A program made the translations under genes and the position numbers. Of a DNA stretch of 64,000 bases, positions 1 through 8,052 are shown in pieces. Position 1 is the stretch's first letter, and every line of letters starts with the position of its first letter. The notes below the pieces were generated by a model. The model worked only from the letters and a program-made list of their open reading frames with translations. It was not told the DNA's origin and did no database searches. Source of the DNA: Thermogemmata fonticola (lineage in GTDB: Bacteria > Planctomycetota > Planctomycetia > Gemmatales > Gemmataceae); assembly GCF_013694095.1 (NCBI RefSeq), contig NZ_JACEFB010000007.1:1-64000 (forward strand), in the 5' to 3' direction.

Positions 1-1005
1 CACTCAACACAACCCAGGAATTGAAGCGCGAAATTGTCTTTCACATGCAGTGATGCCGAAAGGCGTTTGAAACGGCGATGCGTGATGCGCCGCAGGCCGC
101 CTTGGCCTTTCACATGCAGTGATGCCGAAAGGCGTTTGAAACTTTTGTCCGGGTGGGGCTCGAAGCGGACCCCCATGCTTTCACATGCAGTGATGCCGAA
201 AGGCGTTTGAAACTCTTCCAGCCAGAGGAGGGCGGAGGCGATGGCATGTCCTTTCACATGCAGTGATGCCGAAAGGCGTTTGAAACGGCGTTGAAGTTCG
301 GGCTGGTACCGCCCACCACAGCCCCTTTCACATGCAGTGATGCCGAAAGGCGTTTGAAACAGGTCAGAAGAGGTAAGTTGAAAGAGCCTAGTAGGACTTT
401 CACATGCAGTGATGCCGAAAGGCGTTTGAAACTTGTGATTTTCATGTCAGTGACAAGGAGGTTATCAACTTTCACATGCAGTGATGCCGAAAGGCGTTTG
501 AAACGCGACCTCAGCCGGCCTGGCTGGGGGAGTATCGGTCTTTCACATGCAGTGATGCCGAAAGGCGTTTGAAACATTCCAGGCCAAGCCAGGTCAATTA
601 TGTAGGTTTCTTTCACATGCAGTGATGCCGAAAGGCGTTTGAAACTCTTGCGGCTTACTAACAATTACCTTGCCGACAATTTTTCTTTCACATGCAGTGA
701 TGCCGAAAGGCGTTTGAAACGCGGGACCTGCGGGCCTGGGATAACCGCTCCAGGCTCCTTTCACATGCAGTGATGCCGAAAGGCGTTTGAAACACATCGT
801 GGCGTCACCGTGCCGCGTGGACGGCCCCTTTCACATGCAGTGATGCCGAAAGGCGTTTGAAACTAACTCTCTCAATTCAACCCAGGCGGAATAATGACCT
901 TTCACATGCAGTGATGCCGAAAGGCGTTTGAAACATCCACCCGTACAGCTCCATGAATTCCGGGTCTAACTTTCCCATGCAGTGATGCCGAAAGGCATGG
1001 GAAGT
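1..1005 (+). CRISPR. CRISPR array, trailer end, 14 repeats visible
   Basis: Thirteen identical 36-bp repeats (starting CTTTCACATG, ending GCGTTTGAAAC) begin at 38, 107, 178, 251, 325, 397, 469, 540, 610, 685, 758, 828 and 899. A degenerate fourteenth repeat lies at 970-1005. The thirteen spacers between them are 33-39 bp and all different. Bases 1-37 have spacer length, so the array probably continues past the left edge. The repeat holds a GCC-GAAA-GGC hairpin and its ends (TTTCA/TGAAA) are complementary. The last repeat is altered at its 3' end, which marks this side as the trailer. The leader and any cas genes should therefore lie to the left, outside the window, with transcription rightward so that crRNAs carry a TTTGAAAC-like 5' handle. 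No cas gene occurs in the window, so the type cannot be assigned. Confidence 0.98.
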
Positions 1006-1152
1006 CATCCCCTCTCCCGAAGTTTCGGGAGAGGGGAAAAAGGGGTGAGGGCCAGCCCCTGATGCCGCAAAGGCGTTGGACATACGAATCCCAGAAATCG
1101 CTAACTGTCAGCAGTTCAAGCGAAGTGTGAAGTCGAACGGTCAACGGGGTGG
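1006..1152. repeat. CRISPR trailer with decayed repeat and perfect hairpin
   Basis: Downstream of the last repeat, 1060-1081 still reads like the second half of the CRISPR repeat (TGATGCCGCAAAGGCGTTGG). If aligned, it would be a fifteenth unit starting near 1047 after a 41-bp spacer. Within that decayed spacer lies a perfect 13-bp inverted repeat, 1009-1021 with 1024-1036 (CCCCTCTCCCGAA and its complement, 2-nt loop). It resembles the CCCTCTCCC/GGGAGAGGG hairpins dispersed in many bacterial genomes. It is not followed by a T run on either strand, so I do not call it a terminator. Confidence 0.7.
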
Positions 1153-2298
1153 TTAGTCGGCGAAGAGCCAGCGGGCGAGGAGTTCGGCTTTGGCCTCCCA
1201 GGTTTCGGCTGGAAGGCGGAGGCGGGCGGCCTGTTGCTGGGGCGGTAAACCGCTGCGGAGGCGCTCCAGGACCAGGCGGGCGAACTGTTGCGGGGTGTCG
1301 GCCAGATCGGCGGCGTCGGCCCAGGGTTGGAGTGCGGGCAGGCGGCGGGCGACTACGGGTTTCCCCGTGGCCAGGTATTCCAGGAACTTGAGCGGCTGCA
1401 TGGCCTGGGTCAGGGGGTTGTCGCGATAAGGGGCGATGAGGACGGCGGCGGCGGCGCCGACGGCGGGCAGGTCTTCATAAGGCACTGCTGGCAACATGTA
1501 CAAATTTGACAATTGTGTCAAATCGCGGGGCGGGGCGTCCTGTGGTCCGAGGAGCAGGAGGCTGCCGCCGGTGGGACAACGTTGGAGGGCGCGGCTGAGA
1601 GCGTGGAGGCAGGCGGGGTCGAGGCGCTGGTCGATCAGGCCCCAGTAGATGATCCAGGGCGGGGGAATGGCGAGAGGCGGCTGCCAGGCGGCGGGGGGAT
1701 GCTGGAAGCGGCGGGCGTCCACGCCGTGGGTCAAAAGCAGAGTCGGCAGGCGGTGCGGGGGGAGGCGGTCGAGGAGGCGGGGATGGGTGATGATGAGGCG
1801 GTCGAGGCGGGGAAAGAGTTTTTCTTCACAGCGGCGCAGGGTGGGGCCATCCCAGCCGGGCCAGGCGGCGTAGTCATCGAGGCAGTAGTAGACCCAGCGG
1901 CGGGCGGGGACCCGGCCAGGCAAGTCGGCGACGAGGGGCAGCGTGGTCAGGACGACGGGAGGTTCGGGCCAAGCGGGCAGGGAGCGGAGGAACTGGCGGG
2001 TGTTGAACCGGCGTGCCCAGCAGGAGCGGAAGGCGGGCCAGAGGAGGGGCCGGAGAACCCGGGGAGCGGCGGCAGGGGAGCTGACAGGCGCTTGCCACCA
2101 GCGGCGGAGCTGTTCCCAGGCGCGGCGGAGGTTTTGGACATTCCATTGCCAGCGGCGCAGGCCGATGACTTCGACCCAGGTCACCGCGGTGCGGTCCAGC
2201 AGACGGCGGATGAGATGCTGGCAACTGGAGGGGTGGCGGCCCCAAGGATCGGAGAAGACGAGGAGCGGGGGAAGCGGTGCGGGCGAGGGGGCATTCAC
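1153..2298 (-). CDS. GT-B fold glycosyltransferase (group 1-like)
   Basis: The 381-residue protein has the organisation of GT-B glycosyltransferases used for surface polysaccharides. An N-terminal Rossmann-like half carries VYYCLDDYAAW near residue 145. A hinge reads LLTHGVDARRF, the usual 'HGVD..rF' stretch of this family. The C-terminal nucleotide-sugar half has LLLLGPQ, then APYRDNPLTQAMQPLKFLEYLATGKP, where the E of KFLEY is the usual sugar-nucleotide-binding Glu. Donor and acceptor are unknown. The start is GTG with AGGAG seven bases upstream, inside the end of the preceding acyltransferase gene. The two genes are separated by 3 bp and are probably translationally coupled. Confidence 0.85.
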   Translation of the reverse strand: MNAPSPAPLPPLLVFSDPWGRHPSSCQHLIRRLLDRTAVTWVEVIGLRRWQWNVQNLRRAWEQLRRWWQAPVSSPAAAPRVLRPLLWPAFRSCWARRFNTRQFLRSLPAWPEPPVVLTTLPLVADLPGRVPARRWVYYCLDDYAAWPGWDGPTLRRCEEKLFPRLDRLIITHPRLLDRLPPHRLPTLLLTHGVDARRFQHPPAAWQPPLAIPPPWIIYWGLIDQRLDPACLHALSRALQRCPTGGSLLLLGPQDAPPRDLTQLSNLYMLPAVPYEDLPAVGAAAAVLIAPYRDNPLTQAMQPLKFLEYLATGKPVVARRLPALQPWADAADLADTPQQFARLVLERLRSGLPPQQQAARLRLPAETWEAKAELLARWLFAD

Positions 2299-2301
2299 GG
2301 C

Positions 2302-3039
2302 TCACTCCTGGTCCGGCAGCGGAGCGGGGCAGGAGGGGGGGTCTGGCGGCGGGACGGCGGAAAGGGCGGGGTCTGCTGACTGATTGCTGTCAGCAGAGGG
2401 TGATGGGGCGGTGCGGAAGCGCAGGACGCGGGCGGGAACTCCGGCAGCCACGGCGAAGTCCGGCAGAGGACGGGTGACCACGGCCCCGGCGCCGACCACA
2501 CATCCCCGGCCCACATCCGCCAGGACGATGGCTCCGGCGCCGATCCAAGAGCCAGCGCCCACGCGCACCAGCCGCCGCTCGCCCCCCTGCTCCCGGATGG
2601 GCCGGCTGGGATCCTCGAAGGCGTGGGTGTGTCCGCCGGAGGGGATCAGGACGTGCCCGGCCAGGAGGACATCCCGTTCCAGGTGGACCAGTCCCAGGAG
2701 GCAGCGCGGGCCGACGTAGACGTTCTCTTCCAGCACCGCGCCGCATTGGGAGAAGAGCGTGCCGAACTCCACAAGCACACTGGAGTGACAATGGGCCAGC
2801 ACCTGCTGGAGGAAGGCGCGGCGGAGGTACTGGCCGGTGATGCCCGGCAGGAGGGACAGAAGCTGAGAGGCGGACTCCAGGGCGCGATCCGGCCCGAAGA
2901 GGCCGCTCTGGAGACGGTAGAGGAGGAGCAGAGGCAGCACCAGAATCAGAGCCAGGGCGCGGGCAGCGGCTTTGAGCCAGCGTTTGAGGGGGTTCCCGGC
3001 GCGCGGCGGTGTCCCATCCCTGTCACCCTTCCCGTGCAC
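2302..3039 (-). CDS. Left-handed beta-helix (hexapeptide) acyltransferase
   Basis: After a basic N-terminus and a hydrophobic helix (ALALILVLPLLLLYRL) the protein folds into hexapeptide repeats (VYVGPRCLLG..., VGAGSWIGAGAIVLADVGRGCVVGAGAVVTRPLPDFAVAAGVPARV), typical of WcaF/maltose-O-acetyltransferase-like enzymes that acetylate sugars. GGHTHAF carries the likely catalytic His. I place the start at a GTG preceded by GGAG at 7 nt. The frame is open to 3234, but that would run into the divergent FHA gene. The Ser/Pro-rich tail has no recognisable domain. It forms a two-gene operon with the downstream glycosyltransferase, suggesting synthesis and acetylation of an exopolysaccharide. Confidence 0.82.
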   Translation of the reverse strand: MHGKGDRDGTPPRAGNPLKRWLKAAARALALILVLPLLLLYRLQSGLFGPDRALESASQLLSLLPGITGQYLRRAFLQQVLAHCHSSVLVEFGTLFSQCGAVLEENVYVGPRCLLGLVHLERDVLLAGHVLIPSGGHTHAFEDPSRPIREQGGERRLVRVGAGSWIGAGAIVLADVGRGCVVGAGAVVTRPLPDFAVAAGVPARVLRFRTAPSPSADSNQSADPALSAVPPPDPPSCPAPLPDQE

Positions 3040-3232
3040 GGTTACGCTCCGAATGCAGAGTTGGCACTGGGGCGAAAGAAGGTTTTGCTCCACCCCCGAA
3101 AGCCCAGGGCGGCGGATGATTTTTTGGCTGCCAAGGATTCCGACATGAGGTATTATAGGAGCAATGCGTTGGTCAGGACCGGCCACGGTGGCGGTGTCGG
3201 CGCAGCAGCCAACGGATGGGAGGTCAACGCCC

Positions 3233-4831
3233 ATGACCGACCCAATTCTCGAACGCTTCGCTCAGAGCTGCGGGATGCAGCAGGCGCTGGAGCTGCGCAT
3301 TCATTTGCACGACGGAGACAAGCTGGCGGAAGGGGAGATCGAGTCGCCGTTCGTGCTGGTGGGGCGGGATGATGCCTGCGATGTAACACTGACGGACCCG
3401 GAGGTGGACCCGCGGCATTTGTGGCTGCAAGTGCTGGAGGGGCAGGTTTACGCGGTGGATTTGGGGAGCCGGGCGGGACTGCTTTGGTCCGATGGGCGGC
3501 GGGGGTCGGGCTGGCTGCGGCAGGATCGTTCCCTGAGTGTGGGTCCGTTCGTGCTGATGTTGCAAAGGCCGCCGGCGGAGTTGGCCGAGAGCGAGGCGTT
3601 CCCGGAGGAGTACCAGCCGCTGCAATCGGATGCGACCCTGGCCTGGCACTTCCCGACCGCGGTGCTGGAGTTCCGTAACGGCAAGCGGGCGCGGGACCGC
3701 TGGCAGGTGAACCGACGGCTGACGCTCATTGGCCGAGCGCCGGAGTGCAAGATCCGCCTGTCCGCCGAGGACATCAGCCGCTATCACTGCGGCCTGGTCT
3801 TCACGGCCAGCGGTTTGTGGATCGTGGACCTGTCCGGCCGGGGCGTGGTGGTGAACGGGGAGCGGATGCGGGTGTCGCCGCTGGCAGACGGGGCAGACTT
3901 GTGGGTGGGGCGCTTCCGCATCGGGGTGCAGGTGGGCGCCCCAGCAGCGGGGTCAAGGGGAAGCGAGAGGCCGCCAGGGGTGACATCCGCCGGGCCAGGC
4001 AGGCCGGCCTCTCCCGCTAGCCGATCGTCCGCTTCCGGACTGGAGGAACCGCAGCGGGGAACGCCGGCGGAACCGCCGCCGTCTCTGCACGACGAGGACG
4101 AAGTCCCCCTGGGCATTCTGCCTTCTTCCAGTTCAGCCTCCGCGGCGGGTCTGTCCAGTTCCCACATCATGGCGGAAGCGTTCACCCCCGGCACGAGCGG
4201 CGGCGAAGTTTCGCAATCGATTCTCATCGCGCAGTCTGGCAGTTTGACTCCCCCGCCCCAGCCGCGGCCCACCGAGGCCGGTTCCGTACTGGAGGAGCTG
4301 TCTGCCTCATTATCCCGTGCCGGGGCGGAAGAAGCGGGGAGCAGTGCGGTGGCACTGGCTGAAACCCGCGGAGCTGCCGCGGCGGAGACGCGCGAAGAGG
4401 GCCGCCTGGTCCTGCTCCTGCGGGAGATCGGGCAGTTGCACCAGCGGATGGCGGCGCTGCTCCAGCAGTCCTGCGCGCTGTTGGTGGAAGTGGGGATGCA
4501 TTTGCCGCCGGGGCAGCAGGCAAAGCTGGAGGAAACGCTCCACAGCCTGCGACGGGTGAGCGAAAGCCTCCAAGGCGTGCACGCGGAGCTATCCCGTTGG
4601 GCCAGCGAGACACCGCGGGAAATCCGGCATCCACCGCCGCGAGTGCGCCCGCCGATTCCGCCGGCGCCGATTCCTTCCTCACCCCCCTTCCCTCCTTCGC
4701 CCCCCTCGTCGGGACCCTCCGGGGAAGCTGCCGATCCGCCCGCCGATCCCACCGATGCGTCCATGTTGAGCACGCTGCCGCACGCCCGCGTGGAACCGCG
4801 GAGCAAGTCCCGCCACAACAGCGCTGGGTGA
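3233..4831 (+). CDS. Double FHA-domain protein with Pro/Ser linker
   Basis: A 532-residue protein with two forkhead-associated modules. FHA1 (about residues 40-110) has LVGRDDACDVTL but P-R-H in place of the canonical SxxH, so it may not bind phosphothreonine. FHA2 (about 163-230) keeps GRAPECKIRL, ISRYHC and VVVNGERM, i.e. the GR, SxxH and N needed for phosphopeptide binding. A low-complexity Pro/Ser/Gly linker follows, then a predicted helical segment (about 388-456) and another Pro-rich tail. FHA proteins read out Ser/Thr kinase signalling, which is abundant in planctomycetes, but no kinase is adjacent. Start: ATG with GGGAGGT 8 nt upstream. An in-frame upstream extension exists but lacks such a site. 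Confidence 0.85.
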   Translation: MTDPILERFAQSCGMQQALELRIHLHDGDKLAEGEIESPFVLVGRDDACDVTLTDPEVDPRHLWLQVLEGQVYAVDLGSRAGLLWSDGRRGSGWLRQDRSLSVGPFVLMLQRPPAELAESEAFPEEYQPLQSDATLAWHFPTAVLEFRNGKRARDRWQVNRRLTLIGRAPECKIRLSAEDISRYHCGLVFTASGLWIVDLSGRGVVVNGERMRVSPLADGADLWVGRFRIGVQVGAPAAGSRGSERPPGVTSAGPGRPASPASRSSASGLEEPQRGTPAEPPPSLHDEDEVPLGILPSSSSASAAGLSSSHIMAEAFTPGTSGGEVSQSILIAQSGSLTPPPQPRPTEAGSVLEELSASLSRAGAEEAGSSAVALAETRGAAAAETREEGRLVLLLREIGQLHQRMAALLQQSCALLVEVGMHLPPGQQAKLEETLHSLRRVSESLQGVHAELSRWASETPREIRHPPPRVRPPIPPAPIPSSPPFPPSPPSSGPSGEAADPPADPTDASMLSTLPHARVEPRSKSRHNSAG

Positions 4832-4976
4832 ATGGCCCGCCTTCCCCTCCGCCGGGGCGGAGCCGAGAGAGGCCGAGCGGCAGCCCAGCGCGGGCATAAG
4901 AGTGACAAAGTGTTATCACACCAACAGCAGAGGGCTGACTCCGGGCGCGAGGATGCGAGGCGTGTCTGCCGGGCCG

Positions 4977-5885
4977 TCAGGCGGGCAATCCCGGCCAGTC
5001 GATCCTGCCGGTGAGGCGGCGGAGGGCGTCCCGGTATTTGGCGGCGGTGCGGGCTGCCACCTCCGGGGGCAAGGGCGGCGGCGGACTCTGCTTGTCCCAG
5101 CCGCAGCTCTCCAGCCAATCGCGGACATACTGCTTGTCGAAGGAAGGCGGAGAAGAGCCGGGGGAATAGGACTCCTTCGGCCAGTAGCGGGAACTATCCG
5201 GTGTCAGCACTTCGTCAATGAGCAAGAGGGTGCCGCCGGGTGTCAAGCCGAACTCCAGCTTGGTGTCCGCCAGGATGAGGCCGCGTTCTTCGGCATAGGC
5301 GGCGGCGCGGCGGTAGATGTCCAGGGTGCGGCGGCGCAATTCTTCGGCCAATTCCCGGCCTAGCCGTTCCTGCATCTGGGCCAACGAGATGTTTTGGTCA
5401 TGCCGCCCGCCTTCCTCCTTGGTGGCCGGGGTGAAGATCGGCTCTGGCAGGCGCTCGGCTTGACGCAAACCCGGTGGCAAAGGAATGTCACAGACCGTGC
5501 CGCGCTGGCGGTACTCGTTCCAACCGCTGCCGGCCAGATAGCCGCGGGCCACGCATTCGATCGGAATCACCGCCGTCTTGACGACCAGCATGACCCGTCC
5601 GGCTAGCTCCGGCTGCTGAAACGCCGCTGGCAAATCTTTCAGCTCCGTGCTCAGGAGATGGTGCGGCACCTGAAGCCACTGAAACCAGAAGTCACTCAGC
5701 GCGGTCAGGATGCGCCCCTTGTGAGGAATGCCCGTCGGCAGCACCCAGTCGAAGGCGCTCAAGCGATCCGTGGCCACGATGACCAGGCGGTCCCCCAGAT
5801 CGTAAATATCCCGCACCTTGCCGCGGCGGCAGGGGTAGCCGGCAATGTCGGTCGTCAGAAGAGGGGCGTCAGACAGGTCGCTCAT
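4977..5885 (-). CDS. purC: Phosphoribosylaminoimidazole-succinocarboxamide synthase
   Basis: SAICAR synthetase condenses CAIR with aspartate using ATP in purine synthesis. The 302-residue protein shows [10 protein letters not shown] near the N-terminus (nucleotide loop), [10 protein letters not shown], the [16 protein letters not shown] region, DQNIS and ADTKLEFG, all family signatures. Its length fits the longer bacterial/eukaryotic form rather than the ~235-residue Bacillus form. It stands alone and converges with the FHA gene over a 145-bp gap without a recognisable terminator hairpin. Confidence 0.96.
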   Translation of the reverse strand: MSDLSDAPLLTTDIAGYPCRRGKVRDIYDLGDRLVIVATDRLSAFDWVLPTGIPHKGRILTALSDFWFQWLQVPHHLLSTELKDLPAAFQQPELAGRVMLVVKTAVIPIECVARGYLAGSGWNEYRQRGTVCDIPLPPGLRQAERLPEPIFTPATKEEGGRHDQNISLAQMQERLGRELAEELRRRTLDIYRRAAAYAEERGLILADTKLEFGLTPGGTLLLIDEVLTPDSSRYWPKESYSPGSSPPSFDKQYVRDWLESCGWDKQSPPPPLPPEVAARTAAKYRDALRRLTGRIDWPGLPA

Positions 5886-5988
5886 AGAGGCATCCTAGGA
5901 GGCAGCCCTGGCCCAGGAAACAGGCGAAGAAGGCAGCACGCCCGGGGGGACTCAAGCGGCAAGGCCCCTGGCGCCAGCAAGGCCAGAC

Positions 5989-7542
5989 TTAGCGGACGCG
6001 GGCCTGGAAGCGGATGACACCGCCCTGTCCAGGCAGCAGGTCGCCGACCAGTTCCCAGCGGAGTTGCTGCGTACCACCTTCCTGTTCCTGGAGGAAGAAA
6101 TTGGCAGCGCGGCTGCTCTGGGACGAACCGGGAACATACTCCAGGCGCGGGCTGAGATGGTCGGTGATGGCCAGTTGGCTCAAGGGTTGATCGCCGCTGT
6201 TGAAGAAGCGAATAGTGATGGTGACCACGTCGCCGGGCTGCTTGGGTCCCGGAGGGTCGATTTGCTTGCTGGCGGTGAGCGGGGCGAGGGTGGGGTACGC
6301 CGTCAATTGTTCCGGGGCGACGAGGACGGCGGCGACTTTCACGCCCTGGACTTGAGCAACAGCTTCCAGGCGCTGAGCAGCCGCAAAGAGGGACGTGCCC
6401 GTCTGGCTGAGATAGAGCGACGGCCTGAGCTGGCCGCTGAAGGCTTGCAGGCGCTGGTAGTGGAAGTCGGCGCGCGGCTGCTCCCGCTGCCGGACGGCCA
6501 GGGGGAAGCTCCGCTCCTCGGCCAGGGCAGCATGGTGGACGGCATAGACTCCCTGGGGCAGCCATTCGGCTCGGCGGAGGACGAAGCGCGGGGCGCAGAG
6601 GCGCACGGGGTTGGTCGTGGCCACGCGCCGCTGCTGGCGGAGGGTGTACTCCACGGCGACATCGCCCACATCCAGGCCGCCGAGCTGCTGCCGGGGATTG
6701 ATTCCCAAAGGCCAGCCGCGATCCCCGCCGTTGAGGAAGCATTCTTCCTGGAGCGGTTTGGGACCGGCCAGCGGGTCGAAGGGAGGCACGTGCCAGACGG
6801 GAAACTGCGGGGGCCGCATCGGGGCGGGCAGACGGGCCATCTCCGGCAACAGGATGGTGTTGGCGATCGCCGCCTGGCGCAACTCCTCCGCGGTCGGCAG
6901 ACGGTTCCCCAGCCGCAGCACCACGAACAACCGGCCCTGCTGCTCGGCGTGCTGGCGGGCCGTCGTTTCATTGGCATCGTTCAGTTCCAGAGGCGCATCC
7001 GGCGTGGTCGCCGCCGGGATCGCCCGCGCCGGGTCTTCCAGATAGACATACTTGACGACCACCCCTCCGCTCAGCGCCCGGCTCAGGTCCTCCCGGCTCA
7101 GGAGCAGAGGCACGGGAAAATCCTCGGCCCGGATTCCCCCGCGGGACAGCAGGCTGCCATACACCGTCACTTCGGGATACAGCGCCGTGGGCGCCTCCGG
7201 CGGTACGAACAGCTCCGGCGGTAAATTCGACAGCTCGAAGCGGTAGCTATAGCCGGGGCGCAAACCCAGGCGGACCGAACCAGGGTAAAGCCGTGCCGCC
7301 GACGTGCCGGGATAGACCGTCACGCGCACCCCCTCCGGCAGCAGGAAGCGCACGTAGGTCAGCGGCGCCAGGTCCGCAGCCGGAACCCCAGGGCGCGGCG
7401 CACTCGGCCCGCTCGGATGGCTCGGATCGCTCGCTGGAGCCGCCGGCACCACCCCGCCGCCGATCACCGCGGCTAGCAAAAGCGGCATCAGGCCGGCACC
7501 CACACCTGGCCCGACTCGCACCCTGCGCTGCATCCGTCCCAT
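5989..7542 (-). CDS. Secreted protein with C-terminal DUF11-like repeat
   Basis: A 517-residue protein with an N-terminal signal peptide (basic start, then GLMPLLLAAVIGGGVVPA). The middle part contains a block YRFELSNLPPELF ... LSREDLSRALSGGVVVKYVYLED ... GRLFVVLRLGN that recurs in the next gene to the right, so the two are paralogues. The C-terminal ~90 residues (PGDVVTITIRFFNSGDQPL, then LAITDHLSPRLEYVPGS) match the DUF11/conserved-repeat domain of envelope proteins. Start ATG has AGGAG five bases upstream; the reading frame stays open upstream but that part is repeats. Function unknown; probably a cell-envelope or adhesin-type protein. Confidence 0.75.
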   Translation of the reverse strand: MGRMQRRVRVGPGVGAGLMPLLLAAVIGGGVVPAAPASDPSHPSGPSAPRPGVPAADLAPLTYVRFLLPEGVRVTVYPGTSAARLYPGSVRLGLRPGYSYRFELSNLPPELFVPPEAPTALYPEVTVYGSLLSRGGIRAEDFPVPLLLSREDLSRALSGGVVVKYVYLEDPARAIPAATTPDAPLELNDANETTARQHAEQQGRLFVVLRLGNRLPTAEELRQAAIANTILLPEMARLPAPMRPPQFPVWHVPPFDPLAGPKPLQEECFLNGGDRGWPLGINPRQQLGGLDVGDVAVEYTLRQQRRVATTNPVRLCAPRFVLRRAEWLPQGVYAVHHAALAEERSFPLAVRQREQPRADFHYQRLQAFSGQLRPSLYLSQTGTSLFAAAQRLEAVAQVQGVKVAAVLVAPEQLTAYPTLAPLTASKQIDPPGPKQPGDVVTITIRFFNSGDQPLSQLAITDHLSPRLEYVPGSSQSSRAANFFLQEQEGGTQQLRWELVGDLLPGQGGVIRFQARVR

Positions 7543-8052
7543 GCGCACTCCTGGGAGCATGCTCCATTCCCCCCACCACGAATCCCGGCAGCTTCCGCTC
7601 TTTCCCCCATGGCTGCCGATGCTTCCCGGCGGCTGCCGATGCTTCCCGGCGGCTGCCGATGCTTCCCGGCGGCTGCCGGTTGTCCCCCGGCTGTTTCTCA
7701 CGTTGCCGGTCTGATCGGCCCATACCTGAGCGCGGGGAGAAACCCAGGGCACCTGCCTCTGGCCCGCTGGCTACACTTCCGCCCGTCCTGAGCTGGAGGA
7801 AAAAACCAGGGGCCGTAGGATTTTACCGCCCCGTTGGGGCTTCCGCGCCGTCGCCCGCGCTCCTCGCTTCCCCTCGTCGTTTCCCCTGGTCCTGGGCGTC
7901 AGATTCGGCGAAAAAACGGCCCGCGGGTGTTCCTTGGTCCCGCAGGCCGCCCTGAGCTTGTCTGCACAGTGTGACCATGACCCGCAGGCGGCTCTGGTCT
8001 GTCTGCGTCGTGTCACCATGACCCGCAAGCGGCCCTGGCTGTCCGTAGAGTG
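7543..8052. repeat. Intergenic region with two tandem-repeat clusters
   Basis: This 510-bp gap between two minus-strand paralogues holds no supported gene. Bases 7611-7670 are three exact copies of a 20-bp unit (GGCTGCCGATGCTTCCCGGC), with a half copy to 7680, just upstream of the left gene. Bases 7939-8060 are three imperfect ~41-bp copies sharing 'cccgcaagcggc...gtgtcaccatga'. The third copy overlaps the stop codon of the right gene, so the 3' end of that gene was duplicated outward. Confidence 0.85.

Noticed and set aside
1009-1036. Hairpin as rho-independent terminator
   Set aside because: Perfect stem, but no T run follows on either strand.
254-1144. Several short coding frames across the repeat array
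   Set aside because: They consist of translations of the CRISPR repeat (FKRLSASLHVK-like and RRLK-like words) and are not genes.
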